From: Sipunculus nudus
Taxonomy: Eukaryota; Annelida; Sipuncula; Golfingiida; Sipunculidae
Assembly (NCBI GenBank): GCA_026874595.1
Contig: CM049308.1
Span: 12,294,001 to 12,358,000 of the forward strand
DNA length: 64,000 nucleotides
Direction of reading: 5' to 3'
The notes beneath the pieces are model-generated. The model ran no database searches. It saw only the letters and a list, made by a program, of their open reading frames with translations, and was not told where the DNA came from. The number at the start of each line of letters is the position of its first letter. The first letter of the stretch is position 1. The position numbers were made by a program, and so were the translations under genes. Shown here one piece after another: positions 62,790-64,000 of the stretch.

Positions 62790-63230
62790 TGTCTTGTGAC
62801 CTTTGACATTATTAAGTGGATTATATAAGTGGATTTTGCCCAAACTTGAATTCTAATGGTAATCTATATAATCTATTGATAAATTATTATAGTTGGTTGT
62901 GTGAAATTCCATCAAATTCATGATAGGTAACTGTGGTGACACCAAAGTTTGGTGACTTCTGACCTTATCAAATATCCATGGATTTCATGCAGTGAGATTT
63001 GAAACAAGGTGATACATTATATTGGTTAATATTTCTATTGAGTTTCATCATCCTGGTCAGTGACCCTGAACTTATTAAATATGCATGGAAAGGCCAGAAC
63101 CAATCTCAGGTGTGAGTCTCTATTGGTAGTAATTATAATGAACTGTGTGAAAATCCATCAAATCCCTAATAAGTTATTGTGGTAAAACTATACATTAATT
63201 GATGGATGGTGCCCATACCATAATATGACC
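62790..63230. repeat. Degenerate ~120-bp repeat units, second locus
   Basis: About three units share TGACCTTTGACATTATTAA-type blocks, TCTATTGGTA and GAAAATCCATCAAATCCCTA. They are the same family as 34740-35100, here in the ninein intron upstream of 61655. Confidence 0.55.
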
Positions 63231-63659
63231 CACTATGGAAGAGCGTATGTACACATAAAACAAAATCCACATTCACTGGTGGCCTTTGTCTCTGTCAACA
63301 GTTAAAACAATCTAAAAAAAGGTCCCTTGGTTCCACCTATGATGACATGAGCATTGAATAAAGCACCTCCTCATACTTAAATTATAGACATTATAGAGTA
63401 TATGGGGAACACATAGCAAAATAGGCTATTAGTTACATGTGTTACACAATAATGCAAAATATGCCTGATAATAAGTATTCATTGCAAAATGTTTCAAAAT
63501 AAATGTCTGAGCAGTTTTTACATTTTGTGGTGACAATCCTATTAAAGGAGCCCAATCATCCATAAAGCATGCTGAATTAACAGGAAAAATAGCTTCTTCC
63601 CTTTGAAATAAATCTGTATCTGCCACAATGTTGCCTAGAAACTGTTTGCTTACTCATGT

Positions 63660-63960
63660 AAACGAGTGTTAAAAACAGTGGACCACGCGCGATCACAGGT
63701 TTTTTTTAACATAAACACAGCGCGTGGGGCCGTGAGCATCGCCCAGGCCACAACACATGTCAATCTGGAGATGACCTGACTGACATGGCCCAAACAATGT
63801 TATACATGTTCCTGCTGGCTGAAACACGCAGTTTCAGCTCATAATCGGACCCCCAGTCACGCTGCCTTGTTATGGTATACAGACACACGCGGACTGTGTT
63901 TACCAACACGCAGAGCCATAACAAGGTGTTTAACAGTCATATGCAAGGTACTGAGACGAT
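63660..63960. other. CpG-rich stretch with an 11-bp inverted repeat
   Basis: CCTTGTTATGG (63864-63874) is exactly inverted as CCATAACAAGG (63915-63925). The surrounding sequence has CACGCGCG and CAGCGCGTGGGG CpG clusters. It may be a small foldback element or a regulatory block within the ninein intron. Confidence 0.4.
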
Positions 63961-64000
63961 TTGGTGGGATTGTTTTGATGGGGAAACTTTTGAATAAAGC

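Overview
The window is eukaryotic nuclear DNA from a metazoan, most likely a marine invertebrate and probably a mollusc such as a bivalve. The support is spliced genes with GT-AG introns, an AT-rich background, long AT/CA microsatellites, and dispersed repeats of the 'AGCTCAGCTG ... CAGCTGAGC' and '(TCCG)n' type that I associate with mollusc genomes. The taxon is inferred, not proven. There is no bacterial gene organisation, CRISPR array or recognisable tRNA or rRNA gene.

Three genes can be supported. (1) On the + strand at 251-8331 lie the last six coding exons of cobalamin-dependent methionine synthase (MTR), covering its C-terminal AdoMet-binding reactivation domain; the rest of the gene lies left of the window. 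(2) On the - strand at 20523-22313 is an intronless coding sequence for a 596-residue RING / double B-box / coiled-coil (TRIM-type) protein carrying a C-terminal NADAR domain, with several normally conserved NADAR positions replaced. A 5'UTR intron (22314-23619) is likely. (3) On the - strand at 34441-61655 are seventeen phase-consistent exons (8,115 coding nt, 2,704 residues) of a ninein / ninein-like centrosomal coiled-coil protein. They include one giant 5,314-nt exon and the conserved C-terminal end; the N-terminal exons lie beyond position 64000. MTR and the TRIM gene are convergent; the TRIM gene and ninein are tandem on the - strand. No functional link between the three is evident.

The remaining sequence is mostly introns and a repeat-rich gap (8332-20390). 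The gap and the MTR introns hold three copies of a TTA-flanked element with internal ~337-bp tandem units, two Helitron-like elements (5' TC, 3' hairpin plus CTAG, inserted between A and T), and two foldback MITEs. A three-level nest at 12972-17138 (a Helitron-like copy inside a TTA element inside an older repeat) gives the insertion order and an empty-site control. The ninein introns hold a 38-bp minisatellite, a degenerate ~355-bp satellite centred on a 12-bp ACCTGT/ACAGGT palindrome, a hAT-like MITE, a short Helitron-like element, and a 32-bp tandem duplication that copies a splice donor.

The strongest candidates for something unusual are the TRIM-NADAR protein with altered NADAR residues, the 11-residue (hendecad) repeat array in the giant ninein exon, and the nested transposons.
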